A DNA stretch of 21,492 nucleotides from ZC4RG35 sp036375695 (GTDB lineage Bacteria > Actinomycetota > Acidimicrobiia > Spongiisociales > ZC4RG35), in contig DASVBU010000019.1 in the NCBI GenBank assembly GCA_036375695.1, positions 1-21,492 of the forward strand, read 5' to 3'. The position numbers were made by a program, and so were the translations under genes. The notes under the pieces are model-generated. The model ran no database searches. It was given only the letters and a program-made list of their open reading frames with translations, and was not told where the DNA came from. Shown here one piece after another: positions 1-6,905 of the stretch (positions are counted from its first letter, which is position 1; each line of letters starts with the position of its first letter).

Positions 1-481
1 CAGCGAGCACGACGACTGCGAAGGCGATATCGGTTGCCATCGGGATCGCCCATCCCTGGCTGCCCGGACCTCCCGCGTTCAGGGTTGTGTAGAGCAGCGC
101 CGGGACGGCCATCCCGCCGAGGGCAGCCAAGATGGGCAGGCTTGCGGTACGACGGTCGCGGAGCTCACCCCGGACGAGTTCACGTTTGATCTCCAAGCCC
201 ACGACGAAGAAGAAGATCGTCATCAGGCCGTCGTTGATCAGGTGAAGGACGTCGTGCTCGAATCGGAAGCCGAAGAGCTCGATCCGCAGCTGCTCCTCGA
301 GGAGAGCGAAGTAGGTGTCGCTCCACGGGCTGTTGGCCAGCACGAGCGCCGCGAGGGCGGCGACGAGGATGGCGATCCCCGACGACGCCTCCATCTGGCT
401 GAACTTGACGAACGGCCGAATGAACGTCCGGGGCAAGAACCTGTCCGACCCGGCCCAGGTCCGATGACGGGGATCTGTCAA
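1..481 (-). CDS. nhaA: Na+/H+ antiporter NhaA, N-terminal part (gene cut by window edge)
   Basis: This is the amino-terminal ~160 residues of an NhaA-type antiporter, an inner-membrane protein that exports Na+ in exchange for H+ and supports pH and salt homeostasis. The reverse-strand translation contains FVKFSQMEASSGI near the N terminus, NDGLMTIFFFVVGLEIKREL, and GWAIPMATDIAFAVVVLA just before the edge. These are classic NhaA segments; the Asp in ATDIAFA corresponds to Asp133 of the E. coli protein. The catalytic Asp pair further on lies outside the window. The start is uncertain. The TTG at 481 overlaps the aldolase stop codon as TTGA, which suggests translational coupling; a second in-frame TTG lies at 436. 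The Met at 394 is already inside the conserved segment and is too late. It probably shares a transcript with fba. The family call is firm, the start is not. Confidence 0.88.
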   Translation of the reverse strand, partial: MTDPRHRTWAGSDRFLPRTFIRPFVKFSQMEASSGIAILVAALAALVLANSPWSDTYFALLEEQLRIELFGFRFEHDVLHLINDGLMTIFFFVVGLEIKRELVRGELRDRRTASLPILAALGGMAVPALLYTTLNAGGPGSQGWAIPMATDIAFAVVVLA

Positions 482-1506
482 CGCAAGGTCTTCCCCGCCG
501 AGCCCAGGGACCGGCAAGCCTCCACCACTCTCGCCGCCATTCCCTGCTCCGCCTTCTTCATGTAGGAGCGCGGGTCGTAGGTCTTCTTGTCCCCGACCTC
601 GCCGTCGACCTTGAGCACGCCCGAGTAGTTGGTCATCATGTGGTCGACGATCGGCCGGGTGTAGGCGTACTGGCAGTCGGTGTCGATGTTCATCTTGATC
701 ACGCCGTAGGAGATCGTCTCCTCGATCTCCTCCTGGGACGACCCCGACCCGCCGTGGAAGACCAGGTAGTGACGCGCCTCCGGCCCGAACTTCTCCTCGA
801 CGGCGGCCTGGCCGTCGCGGAGGATCCGGGGCTCGAGCTTCACGGCCCCGGGCTTGTAGACGCCGTGGACGTTGCCGAACACCGCGGCCAGCAGGTACAC
901 CCCCCGGTCGAACGGGCCGAGCACCTCGGTGACGCGCACCATGTCCTCGGGGGAGGTGTACAGCTTGGAACGGTCGATGCCCTCGTGATCCATGGTGTCC
1001 TCGACGCCCCCGACGATCCCGATCTCCAGCTCCAGGATCACGTCGACGTCGGCGCAGAGGGTGAGAAGCTCGTCGGCGAGTGAGAGGTTCTCCTCCATGG
1101 GGAGGTTGGAGGCGTCGAGCATGTGGCTCTGGAAGATGGGTGGCATGCCCTTTTCGCGCCGGGCTCGGGACTCGGCCAGCAGGGGGCGGATGAACCCGTC
1201 CACCCGGTCCGGCGGGCAGTGGTCGGTGTGCAGGGCGATGTTGACCGGGTACCGCGGGGCGACCACGTTGGCGAACTCTGCGAGGGCACTGGCGCCCAGG
1301 GCCATGTCCTTGTTGGACTGGCCCGACGCGAACTCGCCGGCGCCGTATGACACCTGGACGATCCCGTCGGACTCCGCCTCGGCGAAGCCCTCGAGGGCGG
1401 CGAGCAGGGTGGAAGAAGAGGTCACGTTGATGGCGGGGAAGGCGAAGCCCTTCTCCCTCGCCGTGGCGAACATCTCTCGGTACTTCTCGGGTGATGCGAT
1501 GGGCAT
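478..1506 (-). CDS. fba: Class II fructose-bisphosphate aldolase
   Basis: This zinc-dependent aldolase interconverts fructose-1,6-bisphosphate with dihydroxyacetone phosphate and glyceraldehyde-3-phosphate in glycolysis and gluconeogenesis. The 342-residue product has the usual class II length. It shows the expected metal and substrate residues: HTDHC at 93-97 (catalytic Asp95, zinc ligand His96), His214 in GNVHGVY, His251 in the HGGSGSS phosphate loop, and NIDTD at 273-277. The reading frame is open upstream to 1572, but I chose the ATG at 1506 because AGGAGAG sits 5 nt before it and MPIASPEKYREM matches the usual N terminus. The nhaA start overlaps its stop codon. It is transcribed away from the DUF454 gene across an 88-bp intergenic gap. 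Nothing in the sequence is abnormal. Confidence 0.96.
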   Translation of the reverse strand: MPIASPEKYREMFATAREKGFAFPAINVTSSSTLLAALEGFAEAESDGIVQVSYGAGEFASGQSNKDMALGASALAEFANVVAPRYPVNIALHTDHCPPDRVDGFIRPLLAESRARREKGMPPIFQSHMLDASNLPMEENLSLADELLTLCADVDVILELEIGIVGGVEDTMDHEGIDRSKLYTSPEDMVRVTEVLGPFDRGVYLLAAVFGNVHGVYKPGAVKLEPRILRDGQAAVEEKFGPEARHYLVFHGGSGSSQEEIEETISYGVIKMNIDTDCQYAYTRPIVDHMMTNYSGVLKVDGEVGDKKTYDPRSYMKKAEQGMAARVVEACRSLGSAGKTLR

Positions 1507-1533
1507 CTCGTCTCTCCTGTTGCGTCGCGTATG

Positions 1534-1539
1534 AAGGTA
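1534..1539 (-). promoter_or_regulatory. Possible -10 box for fba
   Basis: Read on the minus strand this is TACCTT, about 27 nt upstream of the fba ATG. It would give a leader of roughly 20 nt that still includes the AGGAGAG ribosome binding site. I see no convincing -35 box, so the call rests on the TAnnnT pattern and position alone. Confidence 0.35.
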
Positions 1540-1582
1540 GTCGCGCCGATTTTCACGACTCGCTGTCGCCACGCCACGCGTC

Positions 1583-1588
1583 TACCTT
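1583..1588 (+). promoter_or_regulatory. -10 box of a probable leaderless promoter for the DUF454 gene
   Basis: TACCTT lies 6 nt before the GTG start codon at 1595, so transcription would begin at or next to the start codon. No Shine-Dalgarno sequence is present. No clear -35 is visible, which is common for actinobacterial promoters. Confidence 0.5.
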
Positions 1589-1594
1589 GATCAC

Positions 1595-2008
1595 GTGGCA
1601 GTACACGCCGACACGGGCGCGCGCGCCAAGGCCAGGAACCCACTCTCCCGTGGCCTCTACTTCCTGCTGGGGATGCTCTGCCTGGCGCTGCTCCCGCTGA
1701 GCTACCTGCCCGGGATACCCACCTTCGACCTGGTCCTGCTGGCCGCGTTCTTCTTCTCCATGTCGTCGGAGCGGATGCACGACTGGCTCCTCGCCCACCC
1801 CTACTTCGGCCCGATGATCCGGAACTACCGGGCGGAGGGGCTGACCATGCGGATGAAGTGGATCGCCGCCGCGGCGATCGTGGTCTCGATCGGGGTCTCC
1901 GGCATCCTCTTCGTCGACATCCTCTGGGTACGCGGGGCGATGGCGGCTGTCATGGCCTACGCCCTCTGGTTTGTCTTCACCCGCCCGACGCGCCGGCTCG
2001 CCGCCTGA
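1595..2008 (+). CDS. YbaN/DUF454 family inner-membrane protein
   Basis: A 137-residue integral membrane protein of the DUF454 (YbaN) family; its biochemical role is unknown. The match rests on the arrangement of a hydrophobic hairpin at about 22-55, the central polar segment SSERMHDWLLAHPYFGPMIRNYRAEGLTMRMKW (given by its ends: Ser-Ser-Glu-Arg to Met-Lys-Trp, about residues 56-88), and a second hydrophobic pair at about 89-128. E. coli YbaN has the equivalent SSxRxHxWLL...FGxxLRxW pattern. The start is the GTG at 1595, immediately after a TAnnnT box and without a ribosome binding site. The gene is divergent from fba and is followed 21 nt later by nucS, which has its own box, so co-transcription is possible but not required. 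I see no defect. Confidence 0.82.
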   Translation: MAVHADTGARAKARNPLSRGLYFLLGMLCLALLPLSYLPGIPTFDLVLLAAFFFSMSSERMHDWLLAHPYFGPMIRNYRAEGLTMRMKWIAAAAIVVSIGVSGILFVDILWVRGAMAAVMAYALWFVFTRPTRRLAA

Positions 2009-2015
2009 CCTCTCC

Positions 2016-2021
2016 TACCCT
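2016..2021 (+). promoter_or_regulatory. -10 box of a probable leaderless promoter for nucS
   Basis: TACCCT lies 8 nt upstream of the GTG start of nucS, inside the 21-bp gap after the DUF454 gene. There is no Shine-Dalgarno sequence between it and the start codon, so a leaderless nucS transcript is the simplest reading. Confidence 0.5.
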
Positions 2022-2029
2022 GGCGGGCC

Positions 2030-2689
2030 GTGAGACTGGTCATCGCCCGCTGCAGCGTCGAGTACGAAGGGCGGCTCTCGGCGCGTCTCCCCGAGGCGAC
2101 CCGGCTCATCATGGTCAAGGCCGACGGCACCCTGGCCATCCACTCCGACGGGAACGCCTCCAAGCCCCTGAACTGGATGGTGGCGCCGAACGTGATCGAG
2201 AATCACGAGGATCGCTGGATCGTCACCAACTCCAAGGGGGAGCGCCTCACGATCCACATCCATGAGATCTTCGAGGACGTGACCCACGAGCTGGGCGACG
2301 ATCCCGGGCTCGAGAAGGACGGGGTCGAGTCTCATCTCCAGGCGCTGCTGGCAGAGCGGCCGTGGGTGCTGGAGGACGGCCTGGAATTGATCCGCCGCGA
2401 GTACCCGACCGACATCGGCCCGGTCGACCTGCTGTGCGCGGCCCCCGCGGGCGGGACCGTCGCCGTCGAGGTGAAGAGGCGCGGGAACATCGACGGTGTC
2501 ACCCAACTGGTGCGGTACGTGGAAAGGCTCTCGCTCGACCCCCGGCTGGTCCCGGTGCGAGGCATCTTCGCCGCGGAGGAGATCGCACCCCAGGCACGGA
2601 CCTATGCCGAGGCCAACGGGATCAAGGCGATCGAGGTGGACTACGCAGGTCTCAGGGAGGCGGAGAGCACCCACCTCCGGCTCTTCTGA
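2030..2689 (+). CDS. nucS: Mismatch-specific endonuclease NucS/EndoMS
   Basis: NucS carries out non-canonical mismatch repair in many actinobacteria and archaea, cutting both DNA strands at mismatches such as G-T. The 219-residue product has the two expected parts: an N-terminal beta-rich DNA-binding/dimerisation domain (about 1-90) and a C-terminal RecB-like nuclease domain. The nuclease motif is visible as Asp133 in GPVDLL, Glu147 and Lys149 in AVEVKRRG, and Gln159 in TQLVRYVE. The protein ends in HLRLF, which resembles the C-terminal sliding-clamp binding motif described for actinobacterial EndoMS. The start is GTG 2030, with no ribosome binding site and a TAnnnT box just upstream. The stop overlaps the trmL start by one base (TGATG), so the two are very probably co-transcribed. 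Confidence 0.95.
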   Translation: MRLVIARCSVEYEGRLSARLPEATRLIMVKADGTLAIHSDGNASKPLNWMVAPNVIENHEDRWIVTNSKGERLTIHIHEIFEDVTHELGDDPGLEKDGVESHLQALLAERPWVLEDGLELIRREYPTDIGPVDLLCAAPAGGTVAVEVKRRGNIDGVTQLVRYVERLSLDPRLVPVRGIFAAEEIAPQARTYAEANGIKAIEVDYAGLREAESTHLRLF

Positions 2690-3165
2690 TGTTCCGTATC
2701 GTTCTCCACAAGCCGGAGATCCCGCCCAACACCGGCAACGTGATGCGTCTTGCAGCCGTCACCGGCTGCCGCCTCGACCTCATCGAGCCGCTCGGCTTCA
2801 CCCTGGACGACCGACGGTTGAGACGCGCCGGGCTCGACTACCGGGACCGGGCGGTGGTGACGGTGCACCCGGATCTCGAGACGTGGCGAACCCACGCGGA
2901 CCCGGTGCGCGTATGGGCATTCACGGTCAACGGGGAGCGGGTCCACACGGATGTGGAGTTCGCACCCGGCGACACGCTCCTGTTCGGATCCGAGTCCGTG
3001 GGATTGGACCCGGAGGTGGCGTCGGCGGAGTGGGTCACCGCACGCGTCCGTCTCCCGATGGTCCCGCAGGTCCGGTCGCTCAACCTGTCCAATGCCGTGG
3101 CCGTGGCCGTCTACGAGGCCTGGCGCCAAAACGGATTCGGCCATCCCGCGGGCCGGGACGGCTGA
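2689..3165 (+). CDS. trmL: tRNA (cytidine/uridine-34-2'-O)-methyltransferase TrmL
   Basis: A SPOUT-class enzyme that methylates the 2'-O of the wobble nucleotide 34 in certain leucine tRNAs, using S-adenosylmethionine. The 158-residue length equals that of E. coli TrmL (157). Three SPOUT motifs are clear: PPNTGNVMRLAA at 12-23, LLFGSESVGL at 97-106, and RLPMVPQVRSLNLSNAVAVAVYEAW from about 121 to 145, which forms the knotted cofactor site. The ATG at 2689 overlaps the nucS stop and matches the usual start, although the frame is open well upstream. The gene ends 24 bp from the converging M20 hydrolase gene. Confidence 0.96.
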   Translation: MFRIVLHKPEIPPNTGNVMRLAAVTGCRLDLIEPLGFTLDDRRLRRAGLDYRDRAVVTVHPDLETWRTHADPVRVWAFTVNGERVHTDVEFAPGDTLLFGSESVGLDPEVASAEWVTARVRLPMVPQVRSLNLSNAVAVAVYEAWRQNGFGHPAGRDG

Positions 3166-3183
3166 ATCCAGGACCTGGTACTT

Positions 3184-3211
3184 GCTGACTCAGGCGTCAG
3201 CCTGGGTCAGC
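3184..3211. terminator. Hairpin between converging trmL and M20 genes
   Basis: GCTGACTCAGGC (3184-3195) can pair with GCCTGGGTCAGC (3200-3211) through a 4-base loop: 12 pairs, one of them G-U. It lies just past the trmL stop and covers the stop codon and last codons of the converging M20 gene, so it could end transcripts from both sides. No U-rich tract follows in either direction, which lowers confidence. Confidence 0.45.
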
Positions 3212-4536
3212 AAACGGAATGCGATCGCCTCGGCCAGGGTGGCCCGCTCCAGGGCGCCGAGATGCTGGTTCTCGTTGGGGGCGTGGATGGACGACAGGGG
3301 GTCACCGCACCCGGTCACCAGGATCGGGGCACCCGGGTAGAGCTCTTTGAACACGGCGATGAACGGGATCGACCCGCCGGCGCCGACGTCCACCGCCTCG
3401 TTGGCGAAGGCCTCACTGAAGGCCTCCCGCCAGGCGCGAACGGCCTCGTTGTCCGTGGGCAGCGTGGTGGCTTCGCCCATTTCCTCGTGCCCGAACGTGA
3501 GCTGTGCGCCCCAAGGCAGGTTGGCCCGGAGATGGGCCTTGAGCTTCTCCAGCGCGTCCCGCGCGTCCTGGCCAGGCGGGATGCGCATGCTCACCTTGGC
3601 CCGCGCCACCGGGACCAGCTGATTGATCGCCTCGGAGACGGGCGGGGCGTCGATGGCGAGCACCGAGACCGCGGGGCGCGACCACAGCCGGGAGGCGATC
3701 GAGCCCTTGCCGATCATCCGCACACCGTCGACCGGTCGCATCTCCTCGCGCAGCCGGTCCTCGGGGTAGTCGATGGCGTTGGGCAGGTCCTCGTCGACGA
3801 GCCCAGGCACCGCCACGGAGCCGTCCTCGTGGTGCAGCGTGGCGAGGAGACGGGTCAGGGCGGTGAGGGCATCCGGGTAGACGCCTCCGTACTGGCCCGA
3901 GTGGACCGCGGCCGCGAGTGTCCTCACCTCGACGGTCACCGCGGCGATGCCCCGGAGGCTGTGGAGGAGGGCGCCTGTGTGGGGATCCCACACCTCGCCG
4001 TCGCCGATGACGATGACGTCGGGATCGATCAGATGGGAGTACCTCTGCAGGATCTCGGGGAGACCGAGTGACCCGGCCTCCTCCTCGCCCTCGAAGAACA
4101 GCTGGACGCCCACGGGCAGGTCGTCGCCGTGGGCGGCGATGGCCCCGAGATGCATCACGATCCCGGACTTGTCGTCGGACGCGCCCCGGCCATAGAGGCG
4201 GCCGTCCTTCTCGAACGGCTCGAACGGCCCGGTCTCCCACTCCCCGGCCGGGCCCGGTGGCTGGACGTCGTAGTGGGCGTACAACAGGACGGTCGGTGCG
4301 CCTTCGGGGGCCCGCTTCTCGGCGAAGACCGCGGGGTGCCCCTGGGATGCCTCGAGGAGCTGGGCGTTCTCGAAGCCCATCTCCTCGAGCATGGCGACGA
4401 TCTTCTCACCTGCTTCCCGGACGTTCGCCGGGTCGTAGCCCGGTGCGCTCACCGATTGGAGGCGAACCAGGTCTTCGAGGAGGCTCTTGAGACGGGGCAT
4501 GTCGGCGGCGACTGCCGCCCGGAGATCGTCGTGCAT
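3190..4536 (-). CDS. M20 family metallo-dipeptidase-like hydrolase
   Basis: A 448-residue cytoplasmic two-metal hydrolase of peptidase family M20, of the subgroup usually annotated as dipeptidase. Metal ligands and catalytic residues are visible: His88 and Asp90 in YAHYDVQP, Asp121 in GRGASDDKSG, the Glu pair 151-152 in EGEEEAGS, Asp179 in VIGDGE, and His418 in SIHAPNE. The lid/dimerisation domain falls at about 200-310. No signal peptide is present. The real substrate (dipeptide, acyl-amino acid or other) cannot be read from sequence. The start ATG at 4536 has no Shine-Dalgarno sequence but a TACCCT box 6 nt upstream on the same strand. The gene is divergent from the M50 protease gene across a very short shared promoter. 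Confidence 0.9.
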   Translation of the reverse strand: MHDDLRAAVAADMPRLKSLLEDLVRLQSVSAPGYDPANVREAGEKIVAMLEEMGFENAQLLEASQGHPAVFAEKRAPEGAPTVLLYAHYDVQPPGPAGEWETGPFEPFEKDGRLYGRGASDDKSGIVMHLGAIAAHGDDLPVGVQLFFEGEEEAGSLGLPEILQRYSHLIDPDVIVIGDGEVWDPHTGALLHSLRGIAAVTVEVRTLAAAVHSGQYGGVYPDALTALTRLLATLHHEDGSVAVPGLVDEDLPNAIDYPEDRLREEMRPVDGVRMIGKGSIASRLWSRPAVSVLAIDAPPVSEAINQLVPVARAKVSMRIPPGQDARDALEKLKAHLRANLPWGAQLTFGHEEMGEATTLPTDNEAVRAWREAFSEAFANEAVDVGAGGSIPFIAVFKELYPGAPILVTGCGDPLSSIHAPNENQHLGALERATLAEAIAFRLLTQADA

Positions 4537-4542
4537 GACCGG

Positions 4543-4552
4543 AGGGTACCCA
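4543..4552. promoter_or_regulatory. Overlapping divergent -10 boxes (GGGTACCC palindrome)
   Basis: The minus strand reads TACCCT (4548-4543) 6 nt before the M20 start codon. The plus strand reads TACCCA (4547-4552) 6 nt before the GTG at 4559 of the M50 gene. The two boxes overlap in the palindrome GGGTACCC. The minus-strand box fits TAnnnT; the plus-strand one lacks the final T and is weaker. Confidence 0.42.
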
Positions 4553-4558
4553 CGTGCG

Positions 4559-5305
4559 GTGCCGCCGTGGCTGGGCCATCATGTGGGGCACTTGGTCCGA
4601 TTCACTCTCTCCGGCATCCCGGTCTCCATCAGGCCCACCGCGGTCCTGACCGTCCTGTTCCTCGGCTGGTTCGGCGGGTATCAGCGACCCGGGACGATGG
4701 GGGTGTGGATCGCCGTGGTCTTCGCCTCGCTCATGGTGCACGAGCTCGGCCACGCCTTGACCGCACGGTCGCTCGGCGCGCCCACGGTCGAGATCGAGCT
4801 AAATGGCTTCGGGGGGCTGACCCTGTGGACATCGCCCCGGGGAGGGATCAGCCCGGGGAGACGCGCCCTGGTCGCAGCAGCAGGCTCCGCGGCCGGCTTC
4901 GGCTTCGCGGGACTGGCCTGGGCCGTGAGCGAGATCTGGGGGCCTTTCACCGGGCATGGCGGCCTGGCCGTCCGCCTGTTGATCTACGCCAACGTCTTCT
5001 GGGGGTTGCTCAACTGGCTCCCGTTTCGCCCGCTCGATGGTGGGCACCTCCTGCTCGCCTTGCTGGCGAGGGTGGCGCCCATTCGGGGACAGACCATTGC
5101 CCGGGCGACCTTCATCGTCACCGCGGCGCTGGCGGTGGCGGCCGCCTTCCGCTTCGGTTTTCCCTTCGCCGGCGTCTTCGCGGTCTGGCTGCTGGGCAGC
5201 GAACTCGGCCTGGTCGACCGGATGACGGCGTCTCCGCCGCCTTTCGGCTACGACGACGAAGACGAGGAAGAAGTAGGGGCCGGCGAGCCCGAGCCCGCCG
5301 ACTAG
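4559..5305 (+). CDS. M50 (site-2 protease type) membrane metalloprotease
   Basis: An integral membrane zinc protease of the M50 family. From the GTG at 4559 it has 248 residues. The zinc site HELGH is at 61-65, within the hydrophobic segment WIAVVFASLMVHELGHAL. The second motif NWLPFRPLDGGHLL (about 152-165) supplies the third metal ligand Asp. Further hydrophobic segments lie at about 22-42, 103-125, 136-152 and 182-215, and the C terminus is a highly acidic cytoplasmic-type tail (DDEDEEE). There is no PDZ or CBS domain, so it is a short SpoIVFB-like form; the substrate is unknown. The start is uncertain: ATG 4535, GTG 4559 and GTG 4583 are all in frame. I prefer 4559 because of the upstream TACCCA box, and ATG 4535 would overlap the divergent gene's start codon. 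Confidence 0.87.
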   Translation: MPPWLGHHVGHLVRFTLSGIPVSIRPTAVLTVLFLGWFGGYQRPGTMGVWIAVVFASLMVHELGHALTARSLGAPTVEIELNGFGGLTLWTSPRGGISPGRRALVAAAGSAAGFGFAGLAWAVSEIWGPFTGHGGLAVRLLIYANVFWGLLNWLPFRPLDGGHLLLALLARVAPIRGQTIARATFIVTAALAVAAAFRFGFPFAGVFAVWLLGSELGLVDRMTASPPPFGYDDEDEEEVGAGEPEPAD

Positions 5306-5330
5306 GCCGGTCCGCCGGCATCGCCCCGGG

Positions 5331-5336
5331 TAGCGT
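5331..5336 (+). promoter_or_regulatory. Possible -10 box for the acyl-CoA dehydrogenase gene
   Basis: TAGCGT lies 9 nt upstream of ATG 5346. The 40-bp gap after the M50 gene contains no Shine-Dalgarno sequence, so a leaderless transcript is plausible. The box agrees with TAnnnT only at the conserved positions. Confidence 0.38.
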
Positions 5337-5345
5337 TCCGCCGCG

Positions 5346-6581
5346 ATGGACTTCGCCTACTCCACACGTGTCGAGGAGCTCAGGGGACGGCTCCTCGAGT
5401 TCATGGACGAGCACGTCTACCCGGCAGAGCCGGTCTACCGGAAGCAGATGCGGGAGTCGGGAGATCCGCACCACCACCCTCAGGTGCTCGAGGACCTCAA
5501 GGCCGAGGCCAGGTCACGCGGGCTGTGGAACCTGTTCCTCCCCGACACCGAGCACGGTGCTGGCCTCTCGGTCCTGGAGTACGCCCCGCTCGCCGAGATC
5601 ACCGGTCGCAGCCCGGCACTGGCCCCCGAGGCTCTCAACTGCTCGGCGCCCGACACCGGGAACATGGAGATCCTTCACATGTTCGGCACCCCGGAACAGA
5701 AGGAGCAGTGGCTCTTCCCGCTGCTCGATGGGGAGATCCGATCGTGCTTCTCGATGACCGAGCCCGACGTCGCCAGTTCCGACGCCACCAACATCCGAAC
5801 GAGGATCGAGGACTCCGGCGACGAGTGGGTGATCACCGGCCGGAAGTGGTTCTCGTCGGGTGCCGCCTCCGAGCGATGCAGGGTCTCGATCGTGATGGGG
5901 GTCACCGACCCGGACGCCGATCCGTACCACCGACAGTCGATGGTCCTGGTCCCGATGGACACTCCCGGCGTGACCGTGGAGCGCGACATCCGGGTCTTCG
6001 GCTATCTCGACAGGGGAGGGCACCCCCAGATCCACTTCGACGGCGTGCGTGTGCCAAAGTCGAACCTGCTGGGCGAGCGTGGTGGCGGGTTCGCCATAGC
6101 CCAGGCGCGTCTCGGCCCGGGCCGGATCCACCACTGCATGAGAGCGATCGGTGCCGCCGAGCGCTGTCTCGACCTCATGGTGCAACGCTCCCAGGCGAGG
6201 CATGCCTTCGGCCGGCCCCTGTCGGAGCAGGGCGTGGTCCGGGAGTGGATCGCCGACGCCCGGATCATGATCGAACAGGCCCGGCTCCTCGTGCTGAAGA
6301 CAGCCTGGCTGATCGACCGGCACGGCGCCAGCGGGGCGAGGACCGAGATCGCCGCCATCAAGGTCGTGGCGCCTCAGGTGTTGACCATCGTCGCCGACCG
6401 CGCCATGCAGCTCTTCGGTGCCGCCGGGTTCACCGAGGACTTCCCGATCGCCGAGATGTGGGCGATGGGGAGGTGGCTCCACATCGCCGACGGGCCCGAT
6501 GAAGTGCACCGTCGTTCGGTGGCGCGCACCGAGCTGGGACGTCTGGGGCCGGGTGCGAACCCGGATCCGTACCCCTTCTAG
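5346..6581 (+). CDS. Acyl-CoA dehydrogenase (ACAD10/11-like)
   Basis: A 411-residue FAD-dependent acyl-CoA dehydrogenase, catalysing alpha,beta-desaturation of an acyl-CoA. The alpha-helical N-terminal domain spans about 1-130. The FAD/substrate signature CFSMTEPDVASSDATNI is at 134-150, with the beta domain to about 235 (GRKWFSSGA at 165-173). The C-terminal helical domain contains RHAFGRPLSEQG (285-296) and the FAD-binding QLFGAAGFTEDFP (355-367). The active-site loop reads IADGPDEVH (380-388), so Asp382 stands where medium-chain enzymes have the catalytic Glu of the EGT motif. This D-G-P-D-E form is typical of the ACAD10/11-like branch, which acts on unusual or 4-hydroxy acyl-CoAs in the cases studied. 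The actual substrate cannot be assigned. No ribosome binding site precedes the ATG. Confidence 0.92.
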   Translation: MDFAYSTRVEELRGRLLEFMDEHVYPAEPVYRKQMRESGDPHHHPQVLEDLKAEARSRGLWNLFLPDTEHGAGLSVLEYAPLAEITGRSPALAPEALNCSAPDTGNMEILHMFGTPEQKEQWLFPLLDGEIRSCFSMTEPDVASSDATNIRTRIEDSGDEWVITGRKWFSSGAASERCRVSIVMGVTDPDADPYHRQSMVLVPMDTPGVTVERDIRVFGYLDRGGHPQIHFDGVRVPKSNLLGERGGGFAIAQARLGPGRIHHCMRAIGAAERCLDLMVQRSQARHAFGRPLSEQGVVREWIADARIMIEQARLLVLKTAWLIDRHGASGARTEIAAIKVVAPQVLTIVADRAMQLFGAAGFTEDFPIAEMWAMGRWLHIADGPDEVHRRSVARTELGRLGPGANPDPYPF

Positions 6582-6609
6582 GAACCGATTCGCGCCGATC
6601 GTGCGTTTA

Positions 6610-6627
6610 TCCGGTTCCCCTACCGGA
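6610..6627. promoter_or_regulatory. Small dyad overlapping the WhiB ribosome binding site
   Basis: TCCGGT (6610-6615) and ACCGGA (6622-6627) form an inverted repeat with a 6-base spacer. The right arm overlaps the GGAAAG (6625-6630) that serves as Shine-Dalgarno sequence for the WhiB gene. It could be an operator or an RNA hairpin that limits initiation; it may also be chance. Confidence 0.3.
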
Positions 6628-6638
6628 AAGTAAACGCC

Positions 6639-6905
6639 ATGGCTCCAGTAGATCTGACCATCATCCCCTGGAGAGACGCGGCGGCATGTCTCAGCAATCC
6701 CGAAGTCGACTTCTTCCCGCCCCGGGAGGACTCCCTCGCCATCGCACGGGCGAGGGCGGTGTGCGCGGGCTGTCCGGTGGCGGCCGAGTGTCTCAACTGG
6801 GCGCTGGCGACCAACCAGCCCGACGGCATCTGGGGTGGCCACACCCCGAGGGAGAGACGGGCGATCCGACGGGTCTGGCTCGAGGAGATACGACAGGCCA
6901 GCTAG
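6639..6905 (+). CDS. WhiB-family iron-sulfur transcriptional regulator
   Basis: An 88-residue Wbl protein. Members bind a [4Fe-4S] cluster through four cysteines and act as sigma-factor-associated transcription regulators sensitive to O2 or NO. The cysteines are C17, C42, C45 and C51 in the canonical C-Xn-C-X2-C-X5-C arrangement. They are followed by the GIWGG turn (63-67) and a basic C-terminal stretch (RERRAIRR) that would contact DNA. Which Wbl subgroup (WhiA-E, WhiB1-7) it belongs to is not clear. The ATG at 6639 is supported by GGAAAG 8 nt upstream. The stop codon shares the palindrome CTAG with the stop codon of the converging rimK gene, leaving no room for an intergenic terminator. Confidence 0.95.
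   Translation: MAPVDLTIIPWRDAAACLSNPEVDFFPPREDSLAIARARAVCAGCPVAAECLNWALATNQPDGIWGGHTPRERRAIRRVWLEEIRQAS

Noticed and set aside
1507..1572. 22-residue N-terminal extension of fructose-bisphosphate aldolase
   Set aside because: A good ribosome binding site precedes ATG 1506 and the family begins there; the extension is Arg-rich and crosses the likely fba promoter.
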